Under the pieces are notes generated by a model. That model was not told the origin of the DNA. It ran no database searches and saw only the letters and a list, made by a program, of their open reading frames with translations. A program made the position numbers and the translations under genes. Shown in pieces: positions 1-6,240 of a stretch of DNA of 6,298 bases. This stretch comes from Candidatus Martarchaeota archaeon (GTDB lineage: Archaea > Micrarchaeota > Micrarchaeia > Micrarchaeales > CABMGC01), in contig JAMCZF010000043.1 in assembly GCA_023485825.1 (NCBI GenBank), positions 1 through 6,298 of the forward strand, written 5' to 3'. Position 1 is the first letter of the stretch, and every line of letters begins with the position of its first letter.

Positions 1-580
1 TGTACGAAGCGGCTATAGAGGCAGACGTGCTTATGAGCGATGCGCTCTTCAGGTAGGCAATCCTTTCGTACTCCCTTATCGTCGGCACTGTTCCGCTCCT
101 CTGGAACCTGAAATCGAGCGCCTCGCCCGCAGACATTTCCATAGCCGTCCTTGCCATTATGTTTATGAGGCTCCTTCCGTACCCTGAGATGTGCCGTATG
201 GCGCTTGATATCAGCGCATCCCCGGCAAGGAGCGCGAGCTCATTCCCATACCGTACGTGAGTCGACTCCACGCCCCTTCTCCTGACGTCTTTGTCTATAA
301 TGTCATCATGGATGAGCGACGACGTGTGCAATAGCTCGACTGCAACAGCGACATCCACAAGGTCTTTCGTATCGCTGTACCCTGCATAAATGCCGCCCAT
401 GAACACCAGCGCCGGGCGCAGCATCTTCCCCCTCCCCTTTATTAGATGCATCGAGGGTGCATAGAGGCCGTCTTCTATGAACTCTGCCGTCCCCAGTCCG
501 GAAAGGCGCTCGTCGACGCTGCGCAGGTCCTCCATTATCTCTTCAGGAACAGTAGCAGCAGGCTCGGCAATGGCCCTCAT
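1..580 (-). CDS. Polyprenyl diphosphate synthase (trans-isoprenyl diphosphate synthase), C-terminus beyond window
   Basis: Condenses isopentenyl diphosphate onto an allylic diphosphate to build a linear trans-isoprenoid chain; soluble, Mg-dependent. The visible 193 residues carry the family landmarks in order: GRGKMLRP (49-56, IPP/diphosphate binding), the first Asp-rich motif HDDIIDKD (91-98, metal-binding D92, D93, D96) followed by RRRG, then AGDALIS (119-125), GEALDF (152-157) and YLKSASL (176-182). The second Asp-rich motif lies outside the window. The residue five before D92 is Ser87, with Ser88 next. In this family a small residue there usually permits longer chains than the aromatic residue of farnesyl or typical archaeal geranylgeranyl synthases, so a long quinone side chain is plausible but not proven. 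ATG at 580 is chosen because it starts 4 nt after the stop of the upstream prenyltransferase gene and gives a normal N-terminal length; only a weak GGTG lies upstream, so translational coupling is likely. Confidence 0.93.
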   Translation of the reverse strand, partial: MRAIAEPAATVPEEIMEDLRSVDERLSGLGTAEFIEDGLYAPSMHLIKGRGKMLRPALVFMGGIYAGYSDTKDLVDVAVAVELLHTSSLIHDDIIDKDVRRRGVESTHVRYGNELALLAGDALISSAIRHISGYGRSLINIMARTAMEMSAGEALDFRFQRSGTVPTIREYERIAYLKSASLISTSASIAASY

Positions 581-584
581 AACA

Positions 585-1526
585 CTACACCAATGAAAGC
601 AGATACACCGCAGAAAGCACCGCCATATAAGCCATGCACATTACCGCGCTGGTTCTCATTATCCTTTCATGCGCCTTCGCATTCTTATAGCTTCGTATGC
701 CAATCGCGACATACAGGGCAATGGGCGCGAATGCAAGAACGAGGGCATGCGCCAGGGGCAGCGCGCCTGCCGCGATGCCAAGAACAAGCAGCGCGAATCC
801 TAGTATCTGGAACCCTGCGTAAAGATGCCATGCGCCTGCCGGGCCACCCGACATCACTGCCCAGCTCCTCCTGCCGTATTTCCTGTCGGGCCCAATGTCA
901 GGCACCTCGTTCGCTATAAGCACCGCGCCTATCTGTATGCCTGCGAGCGCACAGGCGGCAGCCGCGCTCCAGAAGTGCGCGGCCCCGTCGCTTGCCACGA
1001 GGAACACCCCTATTCCGATAAGCGCAAAGCACGCAGCAACGAACGGCTCCGCGAGGAACGGTATGCGGGTAAGGTGCTTTGCATATAACAGGACACCAGC
1101 ACCCCCGACAGCTATGAGGACAAGAACCGCCAGCGCAACACCGGGCGCGCTGAGCAGCGCGTATGCGCCAATGACGGACGCAGCAGCGAGCACCGCAAGG
1201 GCTATGGCAAGAACGTTGACAGGCATGACCCTCCCGCTTACGAGCAGTCCGCTGCCACCGCTGAACCCCGTCTTGCTCGTTTCCATGTCAAGCCCTGTTT
1301 TGAAGTCGAAATAGTCATCGAGCATGTTTACCGAAGCCTGCGCCAGGACAGCACCGACAATCGCCAGAATACCAACCGCTATCGAGGCCCTGCCATAGTA
1401 CATCGCAGCCGAAAGGCCTACAATGCCGGAGAGCGCGCTCAGCAGCAACGTCGGCTCCCTTGTCTCCTTGATATAGTCCCTTATCAAACCCTGCACCCGA
1501 TTGCGGTATAATGTATTGTGTAACAT
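585..1526 (-). CDS. UbiA-superfamily prenyltransferase, MenA-like, second tandem copy
   Basis: Integral membrane prenyltransferase of 313 residues from the ATG at 1526. It should transfer a polyprenyl group from its diphosphate to an acceptor, most like 1,4-dihydroxy-2-naphthoate octaprenyltransferase (menaquinone pathway). First Asp motif: N67-MLD-D71-YFD74 with KTGLD ending at D80, the MenA layout (N-x3-D-Y-x-D-x3-G-x-D). Second motif: N206-EVPD210-IGPD214-RKYGRR, like the N-x3-D-x3-D-R of MenA. Most of the rest is hydrophobic, consistent with 8-9 membrane helices. The reading frame is open up to 1613, but the 1526 start is preferred: AGAGG sits 6 nt upstream, and the protein then begins just before RDYIKE-(x)2-EPTLL, matching the start of the paralog. 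It follows the first copy by 16 nt and precedes the polyprenyl synthase by 4 nt. The acceptor is inferred; digeranylgeranylglyceryl-phosphate or other UbiA functions are less well supported by the motifs. Confidence 0.9.
   Translation of the reverse strand: MLHNTLYRNRVQGLIRDYIKETREPTLLLSALSGIVGLSAAMYYGRASIAVGILAIVGAVLAQASVNMLDDYFDFKTGLDMETSKTGFSGGSGLLVSGRVMPVNVLAIALAVLAAASVIGAYALLSAPGVALAVLVLIAVGGAGVLLYAKHLTRIPFLAEPFVAACFALIGIGVFLVASDGAAHFWSAAAACALAGIQIGAVLIANEVPDIGPDRKYGRRSWAVMSGGPAGAWHLYAGFQILGFALLVLGIAAGALPLAHALVLAFAPIALYVAIGIRSYKNAKAHERIMRTSAVMCMAYMAVLSAVYLLSLV
856..891 (-). repeat. 36-bp identical block shared by the prenyltransferase paralogs (pairs with 1820-1855)
   Basis: All 36 bases match 1820-1855, including third codon positions. 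It covers the second Asp motif region (PDRKYGRRSWAV). The flanking bases differ in the two copies. Confidence 0.9.
997..1061 (-). repeat. 65-bp identical block shared by the prenyltransferase paralogs (pairs with 1961-2025)
   Basis: All 65 bases match 1961-2025, covering the codons for PFLAEPFVAACFALIGIGVF and the next two residues. Both flanks mismatch at once (996/1960 and 1062/2026). Identity at every synonymous site is more than protein constraint alone predicts. Confidence 0.92.
1269..1302 (-). repeat. 34-bp identical block shared by the prenyltransferase paralogs (pairs with 2233-2266)
   Basis: Identical to 2233-2266. It encodes KTGLDMETSKT just after the first Asp motif. With one mismatch the match extends a further 10 bp (1258-1267 against 2222-2231). 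Confidence 0.9.
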
Positions 1527-1532
1527 ATGTTG

Positions 1533-1537
1533 CCTCT
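1533..1537 (-). promoter_or_regulatory. Shine-Dalgarno site deciding the start of the second prenyltransferase
   Basis: On the minus strand AGAGG lies 6 nt before the ATG at 1526. It selects this ATG over the in-frame upstream ATG at 1613, which would overlap the preceding gene by 71 bp and add 29 Cys/Arg-rich residues unlike the family. Confidence 0.65.
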
Positions 1538-1542
1538 GCGGC

Positions 1543-2454
1543 TCATGCCATAATGTGCGCGAGCATGAACGAGGCGGACAGCATGAACATGTAAAGCATC
1601 GCCGCCGCCGCATTGATGCCCATCACCTTCTCGTACGATTTGGGTCCCTTGTAGTCCATCGTTGACATTGCTATGTACTGGAACACCGGGACAAAGGCGA
1701 GCATTATCGCGAACGTGCCGGGAAGGATCCTGGCGTACATGCCGAATATCAGCAGCGCATAGCCCGCCGCCTCGAACCCCAGGTACAGGAATCCGCTAAG
1801 CCTGTTGTCATTGAGCATGACTGCCCAGCTCCTCCTGCCGTATTTCCTGTCGGGCACCCTGTCTGGCATGGCATTTATGAGCGCCGCAACGCCCACCTGT
1901 ATCCCGCACGGCACGCAGGCCAGGGCCACATACAGCATGTCGGCCGAACTGCCTGAAGCGACGAGGAACACCCCTATTCCGATAAGCGCAAAGCACGCAG
2001 CAACGAACGGCTCCGCGAGGAACGGCACATGCGTAAGGTATCTTGCATAGAATACGGCCGCGATGCCGCCGATTGCCGCAAGCATAAGTATAAGAATTGC
2101 GACCGCCTGCGCCACAAGGAGCGTGTAAACACCAATCGCGCCGGCCACGAAAAGCGCCGCAACAGCCAGCCGCAACACCGCCGCTGCGCTTACCCTATTC
2201 CCAGCAACGAGCGGACTCCCGCCGCTGAACCTCGTCTTGCTCGTTTCCATGTCAAGCCCTGTTTTGTAATCAGTGTAGTCATCGATTAAGTTGACCGCCA
2301 TCTGCGCCGCCACGGCGCCGATGATCGCAAAGGCGCCGAGCCAGATGACAGCGCCATCATAATAATATGATGCCGCCGCAAGCCCCGCAAGCCCTGCGGC
2401 TACGCCAAACAGGAGCGTCGGCTCGAAAATCTCTTTGATGTAATCCCTGAGCAT
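1543..2454 (-). CDS. UbiA-superfamily prenyltransferase, MenA-like, first tandem copy
   Basis: Integral membrane prenyltransferase of 303 residues, first gene of the minus-strand unit. First Asp motif: N55-LID-D59-YTD62-YKTGLD68. Second: N194-AMPD198-RVPD202-RKYGRR. Both follow the MenA spacing, with the conserved Asp residues expected to hold Mg and the prenyl diphosphate. Between them are alternating hydrophobic stretches typical of the family's all-helical fold. It aligns with its downstream neighbour end to end: RDYIKE near the start, KTGLDMETSKT, FSGGS, PFLAEPFVAACFALIGIGVF and DRKYGRRSWAVM are shared, while the segments between are strongly diverged and the last third is the most different. 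Start: ATG at 2454, with AAGAGGA 6 nt upstream. Membrane quinone biosynthesis is the likeliest role. Why the organism keeps two adjacent copies cannot be read from the sequence; different acceptors, different chain lengths or a heteromer are possibilities. Confidence 0.9.
   Translation of the reverse strand: MLRDYIKEIFEPTLLFGVAAGLAGLAAASYYYDGAVIWLGAFAIIGAVAAQMAVNLIDDYTDYKTGLDMETSKTRFSGGSPLVAGNRVSAAAVLRLAVAALFVAGAIGVYTLLVAQAVAILILMLAAIGGIAAVFYARYLTHVPFLAEPFVAACFALIGIGVFLVASGSSADMLYVALACVPCGIQVGVAALINAMPDRVPDRKYGRRSWAVMLNDNRLSGFLYLGFEAAGYALLIFGMYARILPGTFAIMLAFVPVFQYIAMSTMDYKGPKSYEKVMGINAAAAMLYMFMLSASFMLAHIMA
1820..1855 (-). repeat. 36-bp identical block, first-copy partner of 856-891
   Basis: Partner of 856-891 at an offset of exactly 964 bp, in the same place relative to the protein motif. 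Confidence 0.9.
1961..2025 (-). repeat. 65-bp identical block, first-copy partner of 997-1061
   Basis: Partner of 997-1061, offset 964 bp, inside the first prenyltransferase gene. Confidence 0.92.
2233..2266 (-). repeat. 34-bp identical block, first-copy partner of 1269-1302
   Basis: Partner of 1269-1302 at the same 964-bp offset. Confidence 0.9.
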
Positions 2455-2460
2455 AGGCCA

Positions 2461-2467
2461 TCCTCTT
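2461..2467 (-). promoter_or_regulatory. Shine-Dalgarno site of the first prenyltransferase gene
   Basis: AAGAGGA on the minus strand, 6 nt before the ATG at 2454. It supports that start and implies that the minus-strand transcript has a leader. Confidence 0.65.
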
Positions 2468-2486
2468 GAAAATATTAACGATATGG

Positions 2487-2494
2487 CTTATATT
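2487..2494 (+). promoter_or_regulatory. TATA-like box, candidate for pheS (plus strand)
   Basis: CTTATATT centred about 31 nt before the pheS ATG at 2522. With the usual archaeal spacing of about 26 nt from box centre to transcription start, the mRNA would begin near 2517 with a leader of only about 5 nt. Read on the other strand (AATATAAG) it could also serve the minus-strand unit with a start near 2465, though that would barely include the Shine-Dalgarno site. Assigned by pattern and spacing only. Confidence 0.4.
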
Positions 2495-2504
2495 GGTTTG
2501 GTTT

Positions 2505-2514
2505 GTTTATATAC
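2505..2514 (-). promoter_or_regulatory. TATA-like box, candidate for the prenyltransferase unit
   Basis: GTATATAAAC on the minus strand (GTTTATATAC on plus) is the best TATA match in the divergent gap. Used leftward, it places the start near 2484 and gives a leader of about 30 nt containing the Shine-Dalgarno site at 2461-2467. Used rightward, it would place the pheS start inside the first codons (near 2536), which would require a later pheS ATG (2573). The leftward assignment is therefore preferred. Confidence 0.4.
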
Positions 2515-2521
2515 TGTTTCT

Positions 2522-3994
2522 ATGCACAGGTATGAAACAGCTGTCCTCTCTGCACTCAAGGGAAAGCACAAAATGCAGCTTGAAGAGCTGATGGCCAGCT
2601 CGGGCCTGGGGCGTGACGAGGTGCTTTGGGCTCTGGAGAACCTCGCAAGCCGCTCCTGCGTCCGCGTCGAGAAGGCGCAGACACACGATGCCGAGCTGTC
2701 GCAGGAGGGCAAGGAGTATGCCGAGAGCGCATTGCCCGAGGAGCTGCTCCTCAAAAGGCTCGGGTCTGGTGATCTCATGGCTGCCGGCCTGTCTGCGGAG
2801 GAGCGCATAGGCCTGCAGTGGTGCCTCAGGCTGGGCCTCGCATCAGTAAACCATGGCGTGGTCAAGATAACCGCGAAGGGCAAGAGCCACGGCGCAATAA
2901 GGGAGAGCGCTGTGCTGAGGGAACTGAACGATAATCCAGAGTCGTACGACAGGCTCCTCAAGACAGACGGCGACGCATTGAAGAAGCTCGAGTCGCGGGG
3001 CCTTATCAAGTCGAGGGAAAAATCAAGGATAAAATCGATAACAATAACGCCGGCTGGATTAGATGCCGAGACGGGCGCCGAAGACGGCGCCATAGGCGTG
3101 GTCACGAGGGACGTGATCGCAGGAAGGTCCTGGGAATCAAGGCCGTTCAAGAGGTATGATGTGTCGGTTGATGTGGAGGGTGAGCCCATGGCCGTGCGCC
3201 ATCCCCTTCGCAGGGTGATAAACGAGGTGAAGGACATCTATGCACGCATGGGCTTCACCGAGATATCCGGCCCGGTAGTGGAGCCGAGCTTCTGGGTATT
3301 CGACTCGCTCTTCGTGCCGCAGGACCACCCGGCAAGGGAGGCCCAGGACACCTTCCACGTGTCCAACCCGGAGTTTCTGCCAGTGGAGGAGGACGAGTAC
3401 CTGCGCGCGGTGAGGAAGGCCCACACAGGCTCATGGAAGTCGGAGTGGCGCAAGGATGAAGCAGAGCGCACCGTGCTAAGCACGCACATGACGAACGTGT
3501 CGGTGCGCTATATACGCGATTTCGTGAAGAAGGTGATTGATGATAAGGCATACGAACCCAGGCTCCCATTGAAGTTGTTTTCGGTCGGCAGGATATTCCG
3601 CAATGAAAACATAGACTTCAAGCACCTCGCGGATTTCTACCAAACAGACGGGATAATAATAGGGAAGCGACTGACGCTCGCCAATCTCTTCGACACGCTA
3701 ATAGAGCTCTACGGCCAGCTCGGCTTTAAGGTGCGGTTCAAGCCTGCGTACTTCCCGTTCGTAGAGCCCGGAGCAGAGATATTCATCTACTCCGAGCGAC
3801 ACAAAAACTGGCTGGAGGTCGGGGGATCTGGCATAATACGCGCCGAGGTGACGTCGCTGCCCAGGAACAGGCTCACAGTGCTTGCATGGGGCCTGGGCAT
3901 AGAGCGCATACTCCTCCTTCGTGACTCTTCGATAAGCGGGATAAACGAACTGTACAACAACGGCGTAGGATGGCTGCGCTCGAGAAGGATGTGA
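2522..3994 (+). CDS. pheS: Phenylalanine--tRNA ligase alpha subunit, archaeal type
   Basis: Catalytic subunit of the cytosolic alpha2-beta2 enzyme that charges tRNA-Phe with phenylalanine using ATP; 490 residues, normal for archaea. Residues 1-180 hold winged-helix-like tRNA-binding segments (for example ALKGKHKMQLEELMASSGLG near 11-30). The class II core follows: motif 1 region HPLRRVINEVKDIY (227-240), EPSFWVFDSLFVPQDHPARE (254-273), QDTFH (275-279), motif 2 with FRNE (359-362) and DFYQTDG (371-377), FPFVEPGAEIF (411-421), and motif 3 GLGIERILLL (457-466) with its conserved Arg. The reading frame is open to an ATG at 2483, but the 2522 ATG is chosen: the 13 extra residues are not family-like and would lie over the TATA-like boxes. 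ACCATG-like context is absent and no clear Shine-Dalgarno precedes it, suggesting a short leader. It is followed 3 nt later by pheT. One oddity is STHMTN (320-325), where many homologs have RTHTTA. Confidence 0.97.
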   Translation: MHRYETAVLSALKGKHKMQLEELMASSGLGRDEVLWALENLASRSCVRVEKAQTHDAELSQEGKEYAESALPEELLLKRLGSGDLMAAGLSAEERIGLQWCLRLGLASVNHGVVKITAKGKSHGAIRESAVLRELNDNPESYDRLLKTDGDALKKLESRGLIKSREKSRIKSITITPAGLDAETGAEDGAIGVVTRDVIAGRSWESRPFKRYDVSVDVEGEPMAVRHPLRRVINEVKDIYARMGFTEISGPVVEPSFWVFDSLFVPQDHPAREAQDTFHVSNPEFLPVEEDEYLRAVRKAHTGSWKSEWRKDEAERTVLSTHMTNVSVRYIRDFVKKVIDDKAYEPRLPLKLFSVGRIFRNENIDFKHLADFYQTDGIIIGKRLTLANLFDTLIELYGQLGFKVRFKPAYFPFVEPGAEIFIYSERHKNWLEVGGSGIIRAEVTSLPRNRLTVLAWGLGIERILLLRDSSISGINELYNNGVGWLRSRRM

Positions 3995-3997
3995 AAC

Positions 3998-5638
3998 ATG
4001 CCAAACGTAACCTTTGACACAAAGTACCTAATGAAGCGCATAGGAGGCAAAATGACGCTCGATAAACTGCAGGACCAACTGTACAAGATGGGCTTCGAGA
4101 CCGAGAGCGCAGACGACAAGGAGATAAAGATAGAGGTCACCGCTAACAGGCCAGACCTCCTCGGCGCGGTAGGCATGGCGCGCGCATTGCGCTACTTCAC
4201 GCACAAGGAGAGGCGCTACCTGCGCAGCATCAAAGGCAGCGCTCCCGCCTTAACAATCGCCGTCGATGACAGTGTAAAGGGATACAGGCCGTTTATCTCT
4301 GGCATGGTCGTAACTGGCGTCGACCTCGGCGCCGAGGCCTTGGCAGACCTGCTCAATTTCATTGACAAGCTCTGCGATACGTTCGGAAGGCAGAGGAAAA
4401 AGCTCGCTATCGGGGTTCACAGCCTTGATGCGATTAAGGGAGACCTTACGTACACCATCGCAAAAGACGAGAAGATGCTCGTGCTGCGCGGCAAGGCGCA
4501 GATGCCGTACAGCAGGATAGTGCGCCAGAGCGAGAAGGGGATAAAATACTCCGGAACCATCGACGAAAAGAGGGGGTATCCAGTGCTGAAGGACGGTCTC
4601 GGCACGCTCGCACTCATCCCTATAATAAACTCCGACAGGACAAAGCTCACCACTAAAACGAGGAACCTGTTCGTCGACATAACCGGCACATCTGACTACC
4701 TCGTCGGAAAAGCGGCCGACATGCTCGCAAGCATATTCATGGAGCTCTCCGGCATTGTAGGGAGCATAGCAGTGAAGCGCAACGGCGAAACAAGGACATA
4801 CCCCCTGATGGAGCACCAGCAGTTCCTCGTGCCCCTCTCGATGCTCGAGGGCGAGATAGGCGCCAGGATAGGATTCAACAATGTGCTGGAACTCGCCAAC
4901 AAGATGGGCTATGATGCCGCATTCGTCAATAACAGGGTGCGGTTCACCGTGCCGGAGTACAGGCTCGACATAATAAACGAGCAGGACATAATAGAGGACA
5001 TCGCCATAGCGTATGGCTACGAATACATAAACCCGGTGCCGGTGCCGTCCATAGGCGCCGGAGTCCTCGAGAGCAGGGAGTCGCTCTTCGAAAAGGCATC
5101 AGAGGCGCTGGTGGGCATGGGCTTCAGCGAGGCGATGAACTCCTATCTCTCGAACAGCGCCACAAACTTCGCGAAGATGAGCAGGAAACCGGCGGAGGAC
5201 GAGGCGGTGACAATAAAAGACGCGAAATCCGCGAATATAGAGATGCTAAGGACAGCTCTACTGCCTTCTCTGCTAAGCAACCTCTCGCTGTCGAGGCACG
5301 AGAAGATGCCGCAAAGGATGTTCGAACTGGACATGGCATTCCATGTGAAGGACAAACGGCCTGTCGAGTCATATCATGCCGCGGCGGTGTCCCTCGACTC
5401 CTCATCCAACTTCAATTACTCAAAGTCGGTTGTCACGGCACTGCTACATGTCCTTGGGGCGGCCTTCGATGTCAAAGCTGCAACAGACCCCAGTTTCATA
5501 GACGGGAGGTGCGCCGCGGTTGTAGCCAAAGGCAAGCAGATCGGGGTATTCGGGGAGCTGCATCCTAGGGTGCTGCGCAGCTTCGGCATAGAGGAGCCCG
5601 CTGTCGCGTTCGAGATAGACCTGACGACGCTATATTGA
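3998..5638 (+). CDS. pheT: Phenylalanine--tRNA ligase beta subunit, archaeal type
   Basis: Non-catalytic partner of PheS that binds tRNA and carries the editing domain that hydrolyses mischarged Tyr-tRNA-Phe; 546 residues, the archaeal/eukaryal size without the bacterial N-terminal OB-fold and C-terminal anticodon-binding extensions. Visible landmarks: an N-terminal segment with EVTANRPDLLGAVGMARALR (46-65), the B3/B4 region with KKLAIGVHSLDAI (134-146), GYPVLKD (193-199), IPIINSDRTKL (207-217) and DITGTSDY (227-234), the B5 domain with FTVPEYRLDIINEQDIIEDIAIAYGY (316-341, given here as the run starting at F316), and a C-terminal core-like domain with MLRTALLPSLLSNL (416-429), RMFELDMAF (440-448) and VFGELHPRVL (517-526). 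It starts 3 nt after pheS, so the two are co-transcribed and probably translationally coupled. The upstream AAGG/GTGA is only a weak ribosome site. It ends 1 nt before the convergent reductase remnant, with no terminator-like T tract at the stop. Confidence 0.96.
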   Translation: MPNVTFDTKYLMKRIGGKMTLDKLQDQLYKMGFETESADDKEIKIEVTANRPDLLGAVGMARALRYFTHKERRYLRSIKGSAPALTIAVDDSVKGYRPFISGMVVTGVDLGAEALADLLNFIDKLCDTFGRQRKKLAIGVHSLDAIKGDLTYTIAKDEKMLVLRGKAQMPYSRIVRQSEKGIKYSGTIDEKRGYPVLKDGLGTLALIPIINSDRTKLTTKTRNLFVDITGTSDYLVGKAADMLASIFMELSGIVGSIAVKRNGETRTYPLMEHQQFLVPLSMLEGEIGARIGFNNVLELANKMGYDAAFVNNRVRFTVPEYRLDIINEQDIIEDIAIAYGYEYINPVPVPSIGAGVLESRESLFEKASEALVGMGFSEAMNSYLSNSATNFAKMSRKPAEDEAVTIKDAKSANIEMLRTALLPSLLSNLSLSRHEKMPQRMFELDMAFHVKDKRPVESYHAAAVSLDSSSNFNYSKSVVTALLHVLGAAFDVKAATDPSFIDGRCAAVVAKGKQIGVFGELHPRVLRSFGIEEPAVAFEIDLTTLY

Positions 5639-5639
5639 A

Positions 5640-6149
5640 CTACGCGCCGTTTCGCCTTTCTACGCTGACGCCATCAAGCCTGGACATATCCTTCTTATCA
5701 AGGCTCCAACCCAAGGCCCCCATGTTCTCTCTCAGGTGTTCCTCATTCGTAGACATGGGCATTGTGACTATACCCTTCTTCGATATCAGCCAGTTCAGTG
5801 CTATCTGGGCCTTTGTCCTGCTGTACTTAACGCTCAATTCATCAAGCAGCGCATCCACGGCGCCGGTAAAGACGCCCTTGTGCAGCGGCCTGCTCGCCAT
5901 AACAAGTATGTTATTCCTCTGACAGTAAGGTATTATCTCAGACTCCATATTCCTGCATGTTGAGTACGTTGACTTGTTCCTTGATACGAGACTGTACTGC
6001 ACCTGGTTTACGGCAATCCTGTGCTTTGCGTGAGCTTGTGCCTCCTTCATCTCCTTCACCGAAAAGTTGCTCATACCGATGTACTTTGTAAGCCCGTTAT
6101 CGACAAGGTAGTCCATCGCACGCATGGTTTCTTTAATATCAGGAGAATT
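5640..6149 (-). pseudogene. Aldo/keto reductase remnant, N-terminal half lost at an insertion
   Basis: C-terminal part of an NAD(P)H-dependent aldo/keto reductase. Numbered from the internal ATG at 6125 it shows YIGMSNF (15-21), NQVQYSLVSRN (40-50), IIPYCQRNNILVMASRPLHKG (starting at 64), TKAQIALNWL (104-113), and a cofactor-loop/helix segment STNEEHLRENMGALGW (125-140), then DMSRLD (146-151). Homology continues upstream of 6125 as NSPDIKET (6126-6149). It then breaks at the hairpin, and the frame stops at TAG (6180-6182). Intact members have about 270-330 residues; the catalytic Asp, Tyr, Lys and His all lie in the missing half, so the remnant cannot be an active reductase. The usual Lys/Arg of the IPK-type cofactor motif reads MPMS here. 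Its promoter is also lost. Convergent with pheT, 1 nt apart. The missing 5' part may lie beyond the element, outside the window. Confidence 0.82.
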
Positions 6150-6168
6150 CCCCCAACCTCGTTGGGGG
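6150..6168. repeat. Perfect hairpin at the element's left end
   Basis: CCCCCAAC and GTTGGGGG form an 8-bp perfect stem around a CTC loop. Subterminal hairpins of this sort are what TnpA (Y1 transposase) recognises as single-stranded ends in the IS200/IS605 superfamily. No T tract follows, so a terminator is less likely. Confidence 0.75.
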
Positions 6169-6211
6169 TTGTCTGGTATCTAATACTAAAGTCCTATTCC
6201 TAATATAAACG

Positions 6212-6223
6212 TATATATATTTT
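6212..6223 (+). promoter_or_regulatory. TATA box for tnpB
   Basis: TATATATATTTT in the AT-rich stretch, centred about 23-24 nt before the ATG at 6241. With normal archaeal spacing transcription would begin at or very near the start codon, suggesting a leaderless tnpB mRNA. No Shine-Dalgarno sequence is seen before the ATG, which agrees. Confidence 0.5.
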
Positions 6224-6240
6224 ATCTACCTATCAAGCTC

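Noticed and set aside
1527..1613. A longer second prenyltransferase starting at 1613
   Set aside because: It would overlap the previous gene, adds a Cys/Arg-rich tail unlike the paralog, and ignores the good Shine-Dalgarno site before 1526.
856..2266. Assembly artefact as the source of the duplicated prenyltransferase gene
   Set aside because: The copies are strongly diverged between the identical blocks, so a collapsed or repeated read cannot account for them.
2483..2521. A 13-codon N-terminal extension of pheS from an earlier ATG
   Set aside because: The residues do not look like the family N-terminus, and the codons lie over the TATA-like boxes; the ATG at 2522 gives the normal length.
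3074..3091. Inverted repeat GGCGCC-GAAGAC-GGCGCC inside pheS
   Set aside because: Short, inside coding sequence at an interdomain linker, and GC-rich 6-mers of this kind occur by chance here; no terminator or regulatory context.
2488..3237. A 249-codon open frame on the minus strand opposite pheS
   Set aside because: Ser/Arg/Pro-rich composition with no recognisable motif; an antisense by-product of pheS codon bias.
4250..4816. A 188-codon open frame on the minus strand opposite pheT
   Set aside because: No domain-like pattern and it lies wholly inside a well-supported gene.
6174..6187. Small second inverted repeat GGTAT-CTAA-TACT after the element hairpin
   Set aside because: Only four to five pairs in AT-rich sequence; too weak to call.
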